64,000 nt of DNA from Candidatus Bathyarchaeota archaeon (GCA_026414485.1 JAOAIX010000006.1:1-64000), one strand, 5' to 3'; counted from the stretch's first letter, positions 8,970-18,204 are shown. A program made the numbers and translations. The notes: generated by a model not told the origin, from the letters alone.

Positions 8970-9824
8970 ATGGCTAAAAAACATGTGATAGTAGCTTTTC
9001 CTGCATCTGTCATTTCAGACACGCCTCATCTTAGAGAGAAAACCGCTAAAATTGGTTATATCGGAAGAGCCGCTGCCATATTCAAAGTCAGTGAACTCAT
9101 AGTTTATGCCGATAACCCAAAAGTTAATCAACGAAAAGATATCGAGCTTATCGTAACTTGGCTCAATTACATGGATACACCTCAATACCTGCGCAAACGT
9201 CTCTTTGAACTTAAACCAGAGTTACAGTTTGCAGGCGTTTTGCCTCCATTGCGCACACCGCATCATCCGTTGCGGTGTTCATTGCGTGATTTGAAGGTGG
9301 GAGACTATCGTGAGGGTGTGGTCATCTCAAAAAACAAAGAAGGTGCATTAGTAGACGTTGGTATTGAGCGTCCAGTTCTGCTCCATAATTCACAGTTCGA
9401 AGTTAACAAGCGTTTAACTTTGAAGGTTGTTAAAATTGGCGAGACTGTTGAGGTTCAAAATGTTGACCGCGCTGAGGTTCCTCACTACTGGGGTTTCACT
9501 GTTGGGGTGGAGAATCGCTCTTTTAGGGCACTTTTAGAGAATCCAAGGTTCGATTTAGTGGTGGGTACCTCAAAATTTGCTGTCTCCTTCCAAGAAACCG
9601 TGCAGCCTCTACATGAAAGATGGGTGAAAGCAAAAACTGTTCTTTTGCTGTTTGGTTCACCGACACAGGGTTTGTTTGAAATTGCTAAAGCGGAACATTT
9701 GAACATTCATGATTATGTAGATTTCATGGTTAATACTTTGCCTGATCAAGGAACTGAAACAGTTCGTACCGAGGAAGCTGTTATAGCTACTTTAGCCATA
9801 TTTAATATGTACTTTGGTTTTTAA
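8970..9824 (+). CDS. SPOUT-class putative RNA methyltransferase (DUF171/COG2106)
   Basis: A 284-residue protein of the archaeal/eukaryal family related to human SPOUT1 (C9orf114). It opens with a SPOUT-type strand, HVIVAFPASVISDTPHLREK. An inserted OB-like segment contains GDYREGVVISKNKEGALVDV and PVLLHNSQ. The C-terminus carries the knot region LLLFGSPTQGLFEIAKAEHL followed by DYVDFMVNTLPDQGTETVRTEEAV, where SAM would bind. The RNA substrate is unknown. A TATATTTAAA box just upstream suggests a leaderless start at ATG 8970. The presenilin-like gene follows 27 bp later, possibly in the same transcript. Confidence 0.87.
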   Translation: MAKKHVIVAFPASVISDTPHLREKTAKIGYIGRAAAIFKVSELIVYADNPKVNQRKDIELIVTWLNYMDTPQYLRKRLFELKPELQFAGVLPPLRTPHHPLRCSLRDLKVGDYREGVVISKNKEGALVDVGIERPVLLHNSQFEVNKRLTLKVVKIGETVEVQNVDRAEVPHYWGFTVGVENRSFRALLENPRFDLVVGTSKFAVSFQETVQPLHERWVKAKTVLLLFGSPTQGLFEIAKAEHLNIHDYVDFMVNTLPDQGTETVRTEEAVIATLAIFNMYFGF

Positions 9825-9851
9825 TGTTTAAAAGTATGCTTGGGTTAATGT

Positions 9852-10886
9852 GTGCCCATGTATTTCGATGTACTGATGCCAACTATACTTTTCGTCGTCA
9901 CAGTTGTAGCCATGTTTTTGAGTAAACGAACCGAAACAAAGCTGAAGGCTACCATGGAAGAACGCGAATTCAAAAGCAGAGACACCGCGTTGATGGTAGG
10001 GTTAATTACTTTTGCGTTGTTCATTGTGATTTTCGTACCCAGTATGACAATTCTAGCTATTTTCTTGTTTTCTTATTGTTCCCTGCTGTTTACCGTTTCG
10101 TATGCCTTTTCAGATATGAAGAAAAAGCGTTTGATTCTTTATTGTAGTTTTTTTATTGTAGTAAGTGTAATAGCTATAATCACTATTTTTTTTGTATTTT
10201 CCCATAATAGTAATCTGTCAATGATTGGCACTTTGGCTTTCACAAGTTTAGCTTTGTGCTCTTTTTTAGCGTTAATGTATGCGTTGCGGAGTACTGAAGA
10301 CAAATACAAGTGGTACCTTGCAGTGTTGTCTCCCGCACTCTTTTTGCTTCTCTTTTTCTTCTTCAACGGTACTGTGTTGTGGTTTCCGTTTCTTTTAGAC
10401 GTTTATGGTATAACCTTTGCTTTGCTCATAGTAATGTACTTGAGTTCACTATTTAACTGGAAAACAGTATTCATGTTTGCAAGTTTGATAACTATATTAG
10501 ACATAATTCTCGTGTGGGTCACAGGAACTATGGTTCAAGCAGCAAACACAGTTTCGGCTTTGGGACTACCTGTTCTTGTGGCTTTTCCCACAATACCGCT
10601 TATCTCGGTAGATAATAGTATTTTGATTTTGAGACTTGGTTTAGGTGACTTCTTTTTTGCCGGGATCCTCGCAACGCAGACACTCAAAAAATTTGGCAAA
10701 AAAACTGCTTTAATCTCTATTTTGACAATGAGTATTTCTTTCGGAATTTTTGAGCTTATGCTGTTGAACCCTTCTGCTTTTGATGCCTTACCTGCAACCT
10801 TGCCAATTATTCTTGGTTGGCTTCCAGTTGCAGTAATTGCGATGTTTCTTGCTAAAAATAGAAACCTGCAAATTCTACATAATTAG
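9852..10886 (+). CDS. presenilin/signal-peptide-peptidase-like intramembrane aspartyl protease
   Basis: A 344-residue protein with about nine hydrophobic segments. Three features fit the A22 presenilin/SPP fold (archaeal PSH, DUF1119). The first is an Asp in a transmembrane helix, ITILDIILVWVTGTMVQAA (D217), corresponding to the YDAxxVY..xHM segment. The second is the signature LGLGDFFFAGILA with GxGD at 263-266 (D266). The third is a PAL-like PATLP at 314-318. The Tyr of the YD motif is Leu here, and PALP is PATLP, so activity is inferred rather than certain. Archaeal homologues cleave membrane peptides, possibly remnant signal peptides. The start is GTG 9852 or ATG 9858. Confidence 0.75.
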   Translation: MPMYFDVLMPTILFVVTVVAMFLSKRTETKLKATMEEREFKSRDTALMVGLITFALFIVIFVPSMTILAIFLFSYCSLLFTVSYAFSDMKKKRLILYCSFFIVVSVIAIITIFFVFSHNSNLSMIGTLAFTSLALCSFLALMYALRSTEDKYKWYLAVLSPALFLLLFFFFNGTVLWFPFLLDVYGITFALLIVMYLSSLFNWKTVFMFASLITILDIILVWVTGTMVQAANTVSALGLPVLVAFPTIPLISVDNSILILRLGLGDFFFAGILATQTLKKFGKKTALISILTMSISFGIFELMLLNPSAFDALPATLPIILGWLPVAVIAMFLAKNRNLQILHN

Positions 10887-10993
10887 CAGGTGGAAGTTTA
10901 TAGAGGAGATGTTTTATTCTCACTTTTATTCTTAAAAAATAGACAAAAACACGTTGGAACTAAAAAACTGAAAAGATAAATTGGGGTGTTAAT

Positions 10994-11323
10994 TTACCCG
11001 AATAAGGCCCCTAATCCTTCAAGCGCTGCTTCTTCTTTGGCTTTTTCTTCTTCAGCTTTCTTCTTCTTGTCTTCCGCAGCGGCGGCAGCAGGTTTTTGCT
11101 CTGCCGGAGCGCCAGTAGTGGTAGTCGTTGGAGCGGCTGCCATCATAGTGGGAGCACTCTTAATTGCTTCATCGATGTTAACTTCGCTGAGTGAAGCGAC
11201 AAGTGCTTTGACTTGGACTGGATCAACTGTTATTCCTGCGGCTGTAAGAACATTCGTAACTGATTGTTCGTTTATTTCTTTTCCTGCCTTATGAAGGAGC
11301 ATCGCAGCGTAAATATTTTCCAT
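10994..11323 (-). CDS. rpl12: ribosomal protein P1 (L12, archaeal stalk)
   Basis: A 109-residue acidic stalk protein that recruits translation factors to the large subunit. The N-terminal helical dimerisation domain (residues 1-58) starts [21 protein letters not shown] hinge rich in Ala/Pro/Thr is followed by a charged run of [15 protein letters not shown] and the C-terminal factor-binding tail LGALFG. The start ATG 11323 is preceded by GAGGTG at good spacing. The usual L1/L10 neighbours are absent, so the gene stands alone behind an unusually long leader. Confidence 0.97.
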   Translation of the reverse strand: MENIYAAMLLHKAGKEINEQSVTNVLTAAGITVDPVQVKALVASLSEVNIDEAIKSAPTMMAAAPTTTTTGAPAEQKPAAAAAEDKKKKAEEEKAKEEAALEGLGALFG

Positions 11324-11738
11324 GTTCTTTTCACCTCGCTATTCGGGTATTTTAACTTTTTCAGTCTACACATAGCCGTTCCGTCTTGTGACGGACTATA
11401 CGGTGTGTTTAACTGTGAATTTGAAGTCTTTCTTGCCGTTAGGAAAAAGACCTAATGACTTATGAACCTTTCGACGTTGTGTGAATAGATTTTGGAAGAA
11501 ACGCTACTTTTCCAGCAACTTTGCTGTGGAAGATATTTCTCATGTGCAGTGGTAAAGTGGTTGTCACTTTTTCTTGCGACTTTATTTTTTGAAAATGAAA
11601 GCGTCGGTTCCGTATATAAAAACATGCACTGTAACTTGGTTTGTTGTTGGTATGTTGAAAAGTCAACCTACACTTTATGGATAATCCATATAGTGTTCAA
11701 TTTTAAATTTGTTAAAAAATAAAGCACAATCAGGAAAT
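11324..11738 (-). other. 415-bp gene-free stretch: long P1 leader with two hairpins
   Basis: No convincing coding frame lies here. Read on the minus strand, a consensus box A at 11613-11620 would start a transcript of roughly 260 nt before rpl12. That leader contains a GTCTTT...AAAGAC hairpin near 11424-11450 and a perfect TCCGTC-ACAA-GACGGA hairpin near 11379-11394, flanked by outer CCGT/ACGG. This could be an autoregulatory leader or a small RNA. I could not match it to a known RNA family. Confidence 0.4.
11613..11620 (-). promoter_or_regulatory. box A TTTATATA upstream of rpl12
   Basis: On the minus strand this is the exact archaeal consensus TTTATATA. Transcription would start about 25 bases on, near 11585-11590, giving a leader of roughly 260 nt to the rpl12 start codon. 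Confidence 0.5.
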
Positions 11739-14054
11739 TTACCTTGAAACACTCACATATGGATGATCCGTTTTAACTCCCAAAATCACATACTCTCTAT
11801 TTTTATAAACTAAGCTAACCCAACCCGAACTCAAAACACTAGTATCAAACCTTTCTTTACTGTAAACCATAAACCTGATGTAGCTGTCTTGAATGAACCC
11901 TGCGAAACTCCTGCTTTTCACATTAATCTGGTGTTCAAAATTTAAATCAAACAGCGAAAACATCTCTGTGTAATTCTTCACTTCAGGATAGCTGCTTTCA
12001 GTGAACGCTATAAATCTATACGACCATGAAATTGAATTGTTTGAGTTTAAACGGAAAAAGTTGTATTGTAGTCGAATTGCATCTATTTTGCCATTTGCCA
12101 AAGCGCCAACATTCCCCATGTCGGGTGTATCCACGAACTGCAAACCAACTGCAGCTTTATTTTGGGTATCATAAACGCCCACATATTTTCTTGATGTAAA
12201 GTTCTCTTTGAAAAAGTTAGTTGTTACCCATTCGTTAGGTGCAATTTTTGATGGGCTACTCCACGGATTTGACCATTCCAAAACATTTGGCACGTACGCT
12301 TTGTCAAACGAAAACTTTGGATCTAAGTACTCGCTCAAAAACAAACTGGCGTAGAGGAGATCCTCATTTAAAGCTGTCAACTGCCACGAAACCGTTACAG
12401 AATAAGTGTCATTCCAAACAAACAAACTTTTAGTTAACCTAAACGTCTCCGCTGAGTATTCTACTACAAAACGGTATGGGAAAGTCGAAGTGTCAAAAAC
12501 TACCGTTTGTCGGGTCAGGGACGACAATGGAAAAGTATGTAACACCAGATTTTGATCTCTGTAAGAAACAAATGATTCTTCGTCAGGGAAATAAGCAATC
12601 CGTTTCCAAACCATGTCAGACGATACGTAAATGTCTTCAGAACTGTTACGCCGACCCTCGTATTCTCTAATCATAGTTAACTTGTGTTCTACCTCGTAAG
12701 ACAAATCTAAAACACACTCAGCCACGACGTTCCACTCAACCACAGGGTCAGTTTCAGCAATGGTCTCTCTCCCTGAATAAAGCCCAAACCAGTGACCCGG
12801 ACTCTCTGCTGCTACAACTTTCGCTGCAGCATCAGAGTTTTGTCTAATCCAAGAACCTGCCTGATAAGCACCCAAATCAGAAAACGAATAAAACTCTATA
12901 GCTTCCCCTATTTTTCCTGTAACGGTATCAAACCGCCCCACAATAGCCACGACCATAAGCGTGGCTATTCCTACGGAGAGAGCTTTCATGGCAAACCTCT
13001 TCCATCGGAAATGGCCCTTAAAGTACACTGTGAGCATATTTTCTGTAAGCCACGAAAAGGTAACTGCCGCAAAAATAACCAAGGCAGGCATCATATAATG
13101 GACAAACCATTTAAAAGGCAAAAACAGCCCCACTAAGTAAGCTTGCGAAAGAAGTAATTGAACAATAAACGCCGACGTCAAAAGCACAAAGAAACTCAAC
13201 ATCTTTCTTTTTTGCAAATCAACAAAAGCGATAGCGATACCCCCAAAAGCAAAAATAAACAAAAACCCAAAATTCATCATAAATTCACTAAAACTCACCA
13301 AAGGAACCTGATACTGATAAAGCTTCATTTGAAAGAGAGCAAAAACTAAATCATCTAAATAGGGCAAAATAGGCAACACATAGTAAATTAAAACAGCCAT
13401 GGCTCCACCTAAAATCGCCACCATCAAAGCTTTGAAGTGTTGCCCTTTAGCTTTTGCTAAAGTAAAAACTATGAAGGGCGGTAAAATAAACACCGCCAAA
13501 AACAAAGCAAATTCATGTGACATTACCACAGAAAAAGCCAAAATGAAAGACAATAAAGTTAACCCCTTAGTTTTAATGGGCAATGCCAAATATAGAAACG
13601 TCAGCATCATGAATGCTAAAGCTAAAATGCTTGTGTAGCCTCCCCAAGAATTCACCTCGTAAAGTGGTACACAGAAAAGCATAAGCACCGTGGCCATAAC
13701 AGCTGTCTTTTTTCCGAAAAACTTGGCAGAAACTAGATAAACAGAAAAAATTAGAAGCCAATCAACCAAGGCTGTGAATGTTTTCATTAAAACCAATGTT
13801 TGCTCAATACTTGTTACGCCTGTGAAAGCCAACAAAGTATCCAACAACAAATGATAAAAAGGCGGAAAAAACGCAACTCCACTCAACGGAACCTTTTCCG
13901 TTTTCAAGTAAAACTGGGCACGTTCCAAATGAACTGCGGGATCATTTCCTAAAATCAACCCATTCGCTCCTAACAGGAAATAAAAAAGTACAAAAATTAA
14001 AGCAGAAAACATGCACACAAAAACTATTTCGAGTCTTTCGTGCTTTTTAGCCAA
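11739..14054 (-). CDS. GT-C-type membrane glycosyltransferase-like protein, paralogue 1
   Basis: A 771-residue protein. About residues 1-400 form a polytopic membrane domain of some 11-12 segments, and the remainder is an extracytoplasmic domain. The first outer loop has ILGNDPAVHLERAQFYL with D38, where GT-C enzymes carry their catalytic acidic residue. A loop motif NSWGGYTS, shared with the paralogues, lies near 135. The outer domain begins WIRQNSDAAAKVVAAESPGHW and is mostly beta-strand-like. This resembles archaeal relatives of STT3/PMT-type transferases that take lipid-linked sugars, but donor and acceptor are unknown. It lacks the WWDYG signature of true oligosaccharyltransferase STT3/AglB. 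It belongs to the glycan block with the genes at 14851, 17009 and 18432. Confidence 0.65.
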   Translation of the reverse strand: MAKKHERLEIVFVCMFSALIFVLFYFLLGANGLILGNDPAVHLERAQFYLKTEKVPLSGVAFFPPFYHLLLDTLLAFTGVTSIEQTLVLMKTFTALVDWLLIFSVYLVSAKFFGKKTAVMATVLMLFCVPLYEVNSWGGYTSILALAFMMLTFLYLALPIKTKGLTLLSFILAFSVVMSHEFALFLAVFILPPFIVFTLAKAKGQHFKALMVAILGGAMAVLIYYVLPILPYLDDLVFALFQMKLYQYQVPLVSFSEFMMNFGFLFIFAFGGIAIAFVDLQKRKMLSFFVLLTSAFIVQLLLSQAYLVGLFLPFKWFVHYMMPALVIFAAVTFSWLTENMLTVYFKGHFRWKRFAMKALSVGIATLMVVAIVGRFDTVTGKIGEAIEFYSFSDLGAYQAGSWIRQNSDAAAKVVAAESPGHWFGLYSGRETIAETDPVVEWNVVAECVLDLSYEVEHKLTMIREYEGRRNSSEDIYVSSDMVWKRIAYFPDEESFVSYRDQNLVLHTFPLSSLTRQTVVFDTSTFPYRFVVEYSAETFRLTKSLFVWNDTYSVTVSWQLTALNEDLLYASLFLSEYLDPKFSFDKAYVPNVLEWSNPWSSPSKIAPNEWVTTNFFKENFTSRKYVGVYDTQNKAAVGLQFVDTPDMGNVGALANGKIDAIRLQYNFFRLNSNNSISWSYRFIAFTESSYPEVKNYTEMFSLFDLNFEHQINVKSRSFAGFIQDSYIRFMVYSKERFDTSVLSSGWVSLVYKNREYVILGVKTDHPYVSVSR

Positions 14055-14219
14055 CCGGAGTTCTCCTGCTGAAGTTTATTTGTGTAATTGGACTAAAACA
14101 CTTTATTGTTAATAAACTCAAGCCAAGAAGTACCGTATAGTTCTTCTTACGTTTATGGATAAAGTGTTGATTCTGCTTCAAAGATAAATGCAAGTTTGCC
14201 TATACACTCAATTAAATGA

Positions 14220-14807
14220 GTGTCTAGTTTGAAGTTTCCCAAGAATACAAGAACTATAGCTGGTGTAGCGTGCGTTATCCTGTTGCTCTCTTTGTTTGCA
14301 ACCTTCCTAGTGAACTTGACAAATCAAAAATCTAACTCTCAAACAGGTTTTTTTAAAATTTATTCAATAAACGAACCTCTTTCCCTTCCTATCCAGCCTT
14401 GTTATTCTAACGGCAGTTACAGGATAACCAAAATTGTTTTACAAAAAGCTACTTTATGGTTTGACTCTAAATCAGACTCAGCAATATCTGAAAATTTTCA
14501 GGTTGATCAGAATGCGTTTCTATTTATGATCAACGGCACAATTAGGAACAATTATACGCCAGAAGAAATAATCACATCTTCACTTCAGGGTGTAAACTAC
14601 TGTACTGTTGGTTTAGACGTTCGTCTCTACGATACACAAGGAACTTTTGTAAATACACTTACTCGCGGTACTCCTCTACATGGCTTTGAATTAAAACTGA
14701 AGAGCGGAGAAGAAACTTATTTTGAAGTACCTTTTGTAACCTCAACAAGAGACGTTGCTTACTTTGAGATCTGCATCATTTACCTTGAGCCGTTACGTTT
14801 ATACTAA
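14220..14807 (+). CDS. secreted or membrane-anchored protein of unknown function
   Basis: A 195-residue protein. A short basic N-terminus is followed by one hydrophobic segment (about residues 12-32, including GVACVILLLSLFATFLVNL), then a polar domain predicted to face outside. It contains several potential N-glycosylation sequons (for example NLT, NGS, NGT, NYT). Two widely spaced cysteines, in QPCYSN and NYCTVG, could form a disulfide. I do not recognise a family. It is the only plus-strand gene within the glycan block, and the start appears to be GTG 14220. Confidence 0.6.
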   Translation: MSSLKFPKNTRTIAGVACVILLLSLFATFLVNLTNQKSNSQTGFFKIYSINEPLSLPIQPCYSNGSYRITKIVLQKATLWFDSKSDSAISENFQVDQNAFLFMINGTIRNNYTPEEIITSSLQGVNYCTVGLDVRLYDTQGTFVNTLTRGTPLHGFELKLKSGEETYFEVPFVTSTRDVAYFEICIIYLEPLRLY

Positions 14808-14850
14808 ATAAAACAGCCGCCGCTTCTTTTAAGTCCTTTTTATTGCTCTC

Positions 14851-16977
14851 TTATTTGGATACTTTGAATATTATCACATTTTTATTTTGGAATTCGGCAG
14901 TGAAATGTTCACTATCAGACAGAAACCTTTGGAGTTCACCATCGCGGTTTCTGTTCACCAACAAGTAGTCAATTTTCAACTCTCTAAGTAAGACATATGC
15001 ATCATAGAACTCAACTATTTGACCATCCTCCCCAGTGTTGGGTGTATTTACCTCTATCTTAAAGTGGACATAAAACTCTTCTTTTATTGGTCGAAAAATA
15101 TAATTGGCCACTGGCTCACAAATGCCAGGCTCGTCAAAGAAGACCTTTACGCCTTCCAGTTTACCATCAGTTTGTTGTATCTGACTCACAACTTTTACAT
15201 CTCCTGCCTCTGTCTTTCCTAATAAAGAAACACCGCCTTCACTGTTAACCTCGCAGTTTTGTGGCGATGTTTTAAATAGGCTCCAAAGATTAATTTTAAG
15301 CTGATTAATAGTTGAGTTTTTAGACACAACTCGGTACACCAAATGCACTGCAGATTCGCTTTTGTCCAGTGTTACGCTTCTCGTTACACTAAACTGAGAA
15401 TTTTCATAGGTTACAGTTATATTTGCGCCCGAATCGTGGTGTTGAACAGTTGATGTGTTATTTTGAGAGTAAAATGGTGCAATTGTTATGGTTCCTGGGG
15501 CATCTGTAGATTCCAAAAAAAGTTGATTTTTGAAGTCTGACAAAGTAAGCAACTTTTCGTATCTGTCTTTGGAATATCCCCAAATTTGAGGATTATTTAA
15601 CCCTGCAGGGTAAGATTCTGTCACCTTCACTTTTCCATTATCTACAACATAGGTGCCGGCAAATATGTTGTTTGTTGTCCTCACTTGGTCTCTCTCAAAC
15701 TGGAACGAATAGAATTCCAAGTCACCTGTGAACATGCATATCCTGTTTGCATAGCCTTCTACCCACCATGCATAAGAATTGCCACCGCCTCCAACATCTT
15801 CAGAGAATCCTGACGTTGCAAAAACCGAATTCGGAGGCGTTTGTGTTTTAATCCAGTTTAATGCCTGAATTTCGTCGTCTTTTATGAACTGATAAAAATT
15901 TGTTGCATCTCCAAACCTTTCACCCGCGACTGCTACAGATTGCACCGCCAACGTTATTGTAAATAAAGCTGCAAAAACCACTATGGCTGTTTTTTTGACT
16001 TGTCTTATGTCTGAGATCACATTGCCTAGAGAAATGCTGAAACAAAGCAAAATCGGAATAGGCAAAAAATAAAGCCAGCGCAGAGGTTGAACTGTGATGA
16101 GGAAAAGAGTTAGGGGTGCCAAGAAAAGGCTGCTGATAAGTAACCCTTTGCTTTTGTTTACTTTTAAACATTCGGCCAACGCGAAAACGCCTGCTATGGT
16201 GGCAGCGATTATTACAAAAAACTTTGCGAAGGTCAATAACGATTCTGCAATTTGGGCATCGCCAAACTGTAATTCCAAGAGTCGAAAGGTGACAATTTCT
16301 TTTGACGAGTTTCTGAAGAAGGTAATATAAAAAGGGACATACGGCAAACTGAACACGACTACCGATAGTGGCAAATAAAATACGCTTTTGATTTTTCTTT
16401 TAATTACTTTTTTATCCAGTTTTATAAACGCTGCATATAAGATTACAAAAAATGTCAGAGATCCAAAGGCAAAAATCGCCACTAACATGTGTGTACCCAC
16501 GACTAAACTGAGAAAAAACCCTGAGATCATCAAGTTTTTGGCGGATTCTTTGCCCATTGCCTCAAATATAAAAAACAGAGCTGTCAGAAGAAACGAAAAC
16601 GCAAGAAAATTTGGGTTCCCTCCCCAACTGATCATTTCGGTGTAACTAATAAAAAAAGCAAAAATTGCCGTGGAAATTTCGGCTGCCAAGTAACTACCTG
16701 AAAGCTTTTTTGTTAACATAAAAAAGGGAAAAATTATAATGGAAAAAACTGTGGCGGCTGCAACTTTAAGGGCAGTGAACTCGTCAAATACCATAGTTAA
16801 TAAATCTAGAAAAACAAAAAACACGGGTTGGTGTCTCAATCCCAGTCCCCTCAAATCGTTTCCTTGAAGAATGTCGACTTGTGTAAGGTAGTTCCCGTAA
16901 TCCGCGCCTGGCGGAGCAGTCTCCATGTTTAACATTGTAAAATTTATGGTGAACGTTACAGCAAATAAAATCACCAT
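14851..16977 (-). CDS. GT-C-type membrane glycosyltransferase-like protein, paralogue 2
   Basis: A protein of 708 residues from ATG 16977 with the same plan as the neighbours: a polytopic membrane half and an outer half. The first loop has APPGADYGNYL (D26). The loop motif ISWGGNPNF matches WGGYPN and WGGYTS of the paralogues. The outer domain begins WIKTQTPPNSVFATSGF, and the protein ends with YLLVNRNRDGELQRF and an IFKVSK tail. From ATG 16977 the chain starts inside the first membrane helix. The open frame continues 14 codons upstream (LKNNKIPPSLLVLP) to CTG 17019 without a canonical start, and this extension has the basic flank expected of the true N-terminus. It lies 31 bp after the GT4 gene and is probably coupled to it. 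Confidence 0.65.
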   Translation of the reverse strand: MVILFAVTFTINFTMLNMETAPPGADYGNYLTQVDILQGNDLRGLGLRHQPVFFVFLDLLTMVFDEFTALKVAAATVFSIIIFPFFMLTKKLSGSYLAAEISTAIFAFFISYTEMISWGGNPNFLAFSFLLTALFFIFEAMGKESAKNLMISGFFLSLVVGTHMLVAIFAFGSLTFFVILYAAFIKLDKKVIKRKIKSVFYLPLSVVVFSLPYVPFYITFFRNSSKEIVTFRLLELQFGDAQIAESLLTFAKFFVIIAATIAGVFALAECLKVNKSKGLLISSLFLAPLTLFLITVQPLRWLYFLPIPILLCFSISLGNVISDIRQVKKTAIVVFAALFTITLAVQSVAVAGERFGDATNFYQFIKDDEIQALNWIKTQTPPNSVFATSGFSEDVGGGGNSYAWWVEGYANRICMFTGDLEFYSFQFERDQVRTTNNIFAGTYVVDNGKVKVTESYPAGLNNPQIWGYSKDRYEKLLTLSDFKNQLFLESTDAPGTITIAPFYSQNNTSTVQHHDSGANITVTYENSQFSVTRSVTLDKSESAVHLVYRVVSKNSTINQLKINLWSLFKTSPQNCEVNSEGGVSLLGKTEAGDVKVVSQIQQTDGKLEGVKVFFDEPGICEPVANYIFRPIKEEFYVHFKIEVNTPNTGEDGQIVEFYDAYVLLRELKIDYLLVNRNRDGELQRFLSDSEHFTAEFQNKNVIIFKVSK

Positions 16978-17008
16978 CGGAAGTACAAGTAACGAGGGGG
17001 GTATTTTG

Positions 17009-18118
17009 TTATTTTTCAGGATTATTCACGACCGTCTGAAAGAAAGTTTCCATTTGATTAGCTATAGTATTCCATTCATGTTTTTTAGCAGTATTCAAGG
17101 CGTGATTACTTAATTTTTGCCATCTTGGTGGATCGTTGAAAAGTTGAATTATCGCGGAAGCAATGGCTTTTTCGTTTGGTTGGACTAAAACGCCACAGTC
17201 GAGTTGACAAAGTTCTTTGGCAGCGTTGTTTGGGTAATCTAAGGTAATAAATGGTACTCCTGCCGCCATAGCCTCCATAGATGAAATACCTGAACCCTCT
17301 CTTTCGCTGGGTAATACAAACATCCACGCTGTCTTTACTAACTCAATCATTTGTTTTTCAGGTAAGAATCCGTGTATAAAGCAGTTTTCGATGCCTTTTG
17401 CCTTGTTTTTGATTGATTGAATGCATAAACCTGAACCTATAATGTGTAGTTCAGCTTGAGGGATCTTTTTTTTGACTTCTCTGAAAGCGTCAATAAGTAA
17501 TTCAACACGCTTATGTGGTACCAGACGACCAACATAAATTATCCTGCCCCAAATTTTTTTGTTGTCTCCCCCAAACTTTGCTGTGTCTACCCCATTTGTT
17601 ATTAAAACAATCTTTTCAGGGTTAATTTTTAAGTTATTTATGAGTCTTTGTTTTGTAAATTCAGAAACGGCCACATGATAATCACCTACTTTTCTGAGTA
17701 ACTTCTGCATTATGATCGCTCTTAAGGGTCTGTCCCACACTTCACACCATTCTTGAATCAAGGGAGTAGCCACAGGTTTTACAAAAATTGAGTGAAGCAT
17801 CGGCCATTGGTTTGAGTAGTATAATTCAAAATCAGTTTTCCGTAGACGCCTAAATGATGACAACGAGTATCGTAGAATTCCCTCCAATGAACGGAAGCTG
17901 TCTTGAGAAATATAACTCTGGGAGTGGGAATATCTATGAACTTTTATTCCTTCAATAACTTCTTCTGTGGGCAAATCGTCATCGTATTGTATCGTGAAAA
18001 CGTGCACGTCATGGTTTTTTGCTGCTAAACGGCGTGTAATTTCGTAAAACCGTTTTTCGCAACCTCCTATGTGCGGATAGAAAAATTCGGTTAAAAACGC
18101 TATTTTCAGGCGTCTCAT
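17009..18118 (-). CDS. GT4-family glycosyltransferase
   Basis: A 369-residue GT-B fold enzyme. The N-terminal acceptor domain has the typical GT4 opening KIAFLTEFFYPHIGGCEKRF. The C-terminal donor domain has IIYVGRLVPHKRVELLIDA, then GSGLC and the EX7E signature in SEREGSGISSMEAMAAG. Such enzymes use nucleotide-sugars (UDP- or GDP-linked) on the cytoplasmic face, so it could build the lipid-linked sugar used by the GT-C neighbours. The start ATG 18118 overlaps the stop of a possible 29-codon upstream ORF in an ATGA arrangement. Confidence 0.9.
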   Translation of the reverse strand: MRRLKIAFLTEFFYPHIGGCEKRFYEITRRLAAKNHDVHVFTIQYDDDLPTEEVIEGIKVHRYSHSQSYISQDSFRSLEGILRYSLSSFRRLRKTDFELYYSNQWPMLHSIFVKPVATPLIQEWCEVWDRPLRAIIMQKLLRKVGDYHVAVSEFTKQRLINNLKINPEKIVLITNGVDTAKFGGDNKKIWGRIIYVGRLVPHKRVELLIDAFREVKKKIPQAELHIIGSGLCIQSIKNKAKGIENCFIHGFLPEKQMIELVKTAWMFVLPSEREGSGISSMEAMAAGVPFITLDYPNNAAKELCQLDCGVLVQPNEKAIASAIIQLFNDPPRWQKLSNHALNTAKKHEWNTIANQMETFFQTVVNNPEK

Positions 18119-18204
18119 ATAGTAACAATCCCCAAAGAAGCAACAGCAGCTTCATTTGTATTATTATAGTCGTCAATTTCGCCTTTATATTCGTCATCAG
18201 TCAT
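18115..18204 (-). CDS. possible 29-residue upstream ORF coupled to the GT4 gene
   Basis: ATG 18204 opens 29 codons (begins MTDDEYKGEIDDYNNTNEAA) and ends in TGA at 18117-18115, which overlaps the ATG of the glycosyltransferase (ATGA). AAGGAAG lies a few bases before its ATG, and an AT-rich ATATATAAAA promoter-like sequence lies further upstream near 18275-18285. The acidic composition differs from random AT-rich sequence. It may be a small protein, a leader peptide or chance. Confidence 0.35.
   Translation of the reverse strand: MTDDEYKGEIDDYNNTNEAAVASLGIVTI

Noticed and set aside
11460-11722. Short frames on both strands in the rpl12 upstream gap
   Set aside because: They overlap one another and the promoter, lack Shine-Dalgarno sequences, and have noise-like composition.
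12239-13638. Several plus-strand frames of 60-115 codons
   Set aside because: They are Lys/Asn/Thr-rich shadows antisense to GT-C paralogue 1, whose translation is clearly the real one.
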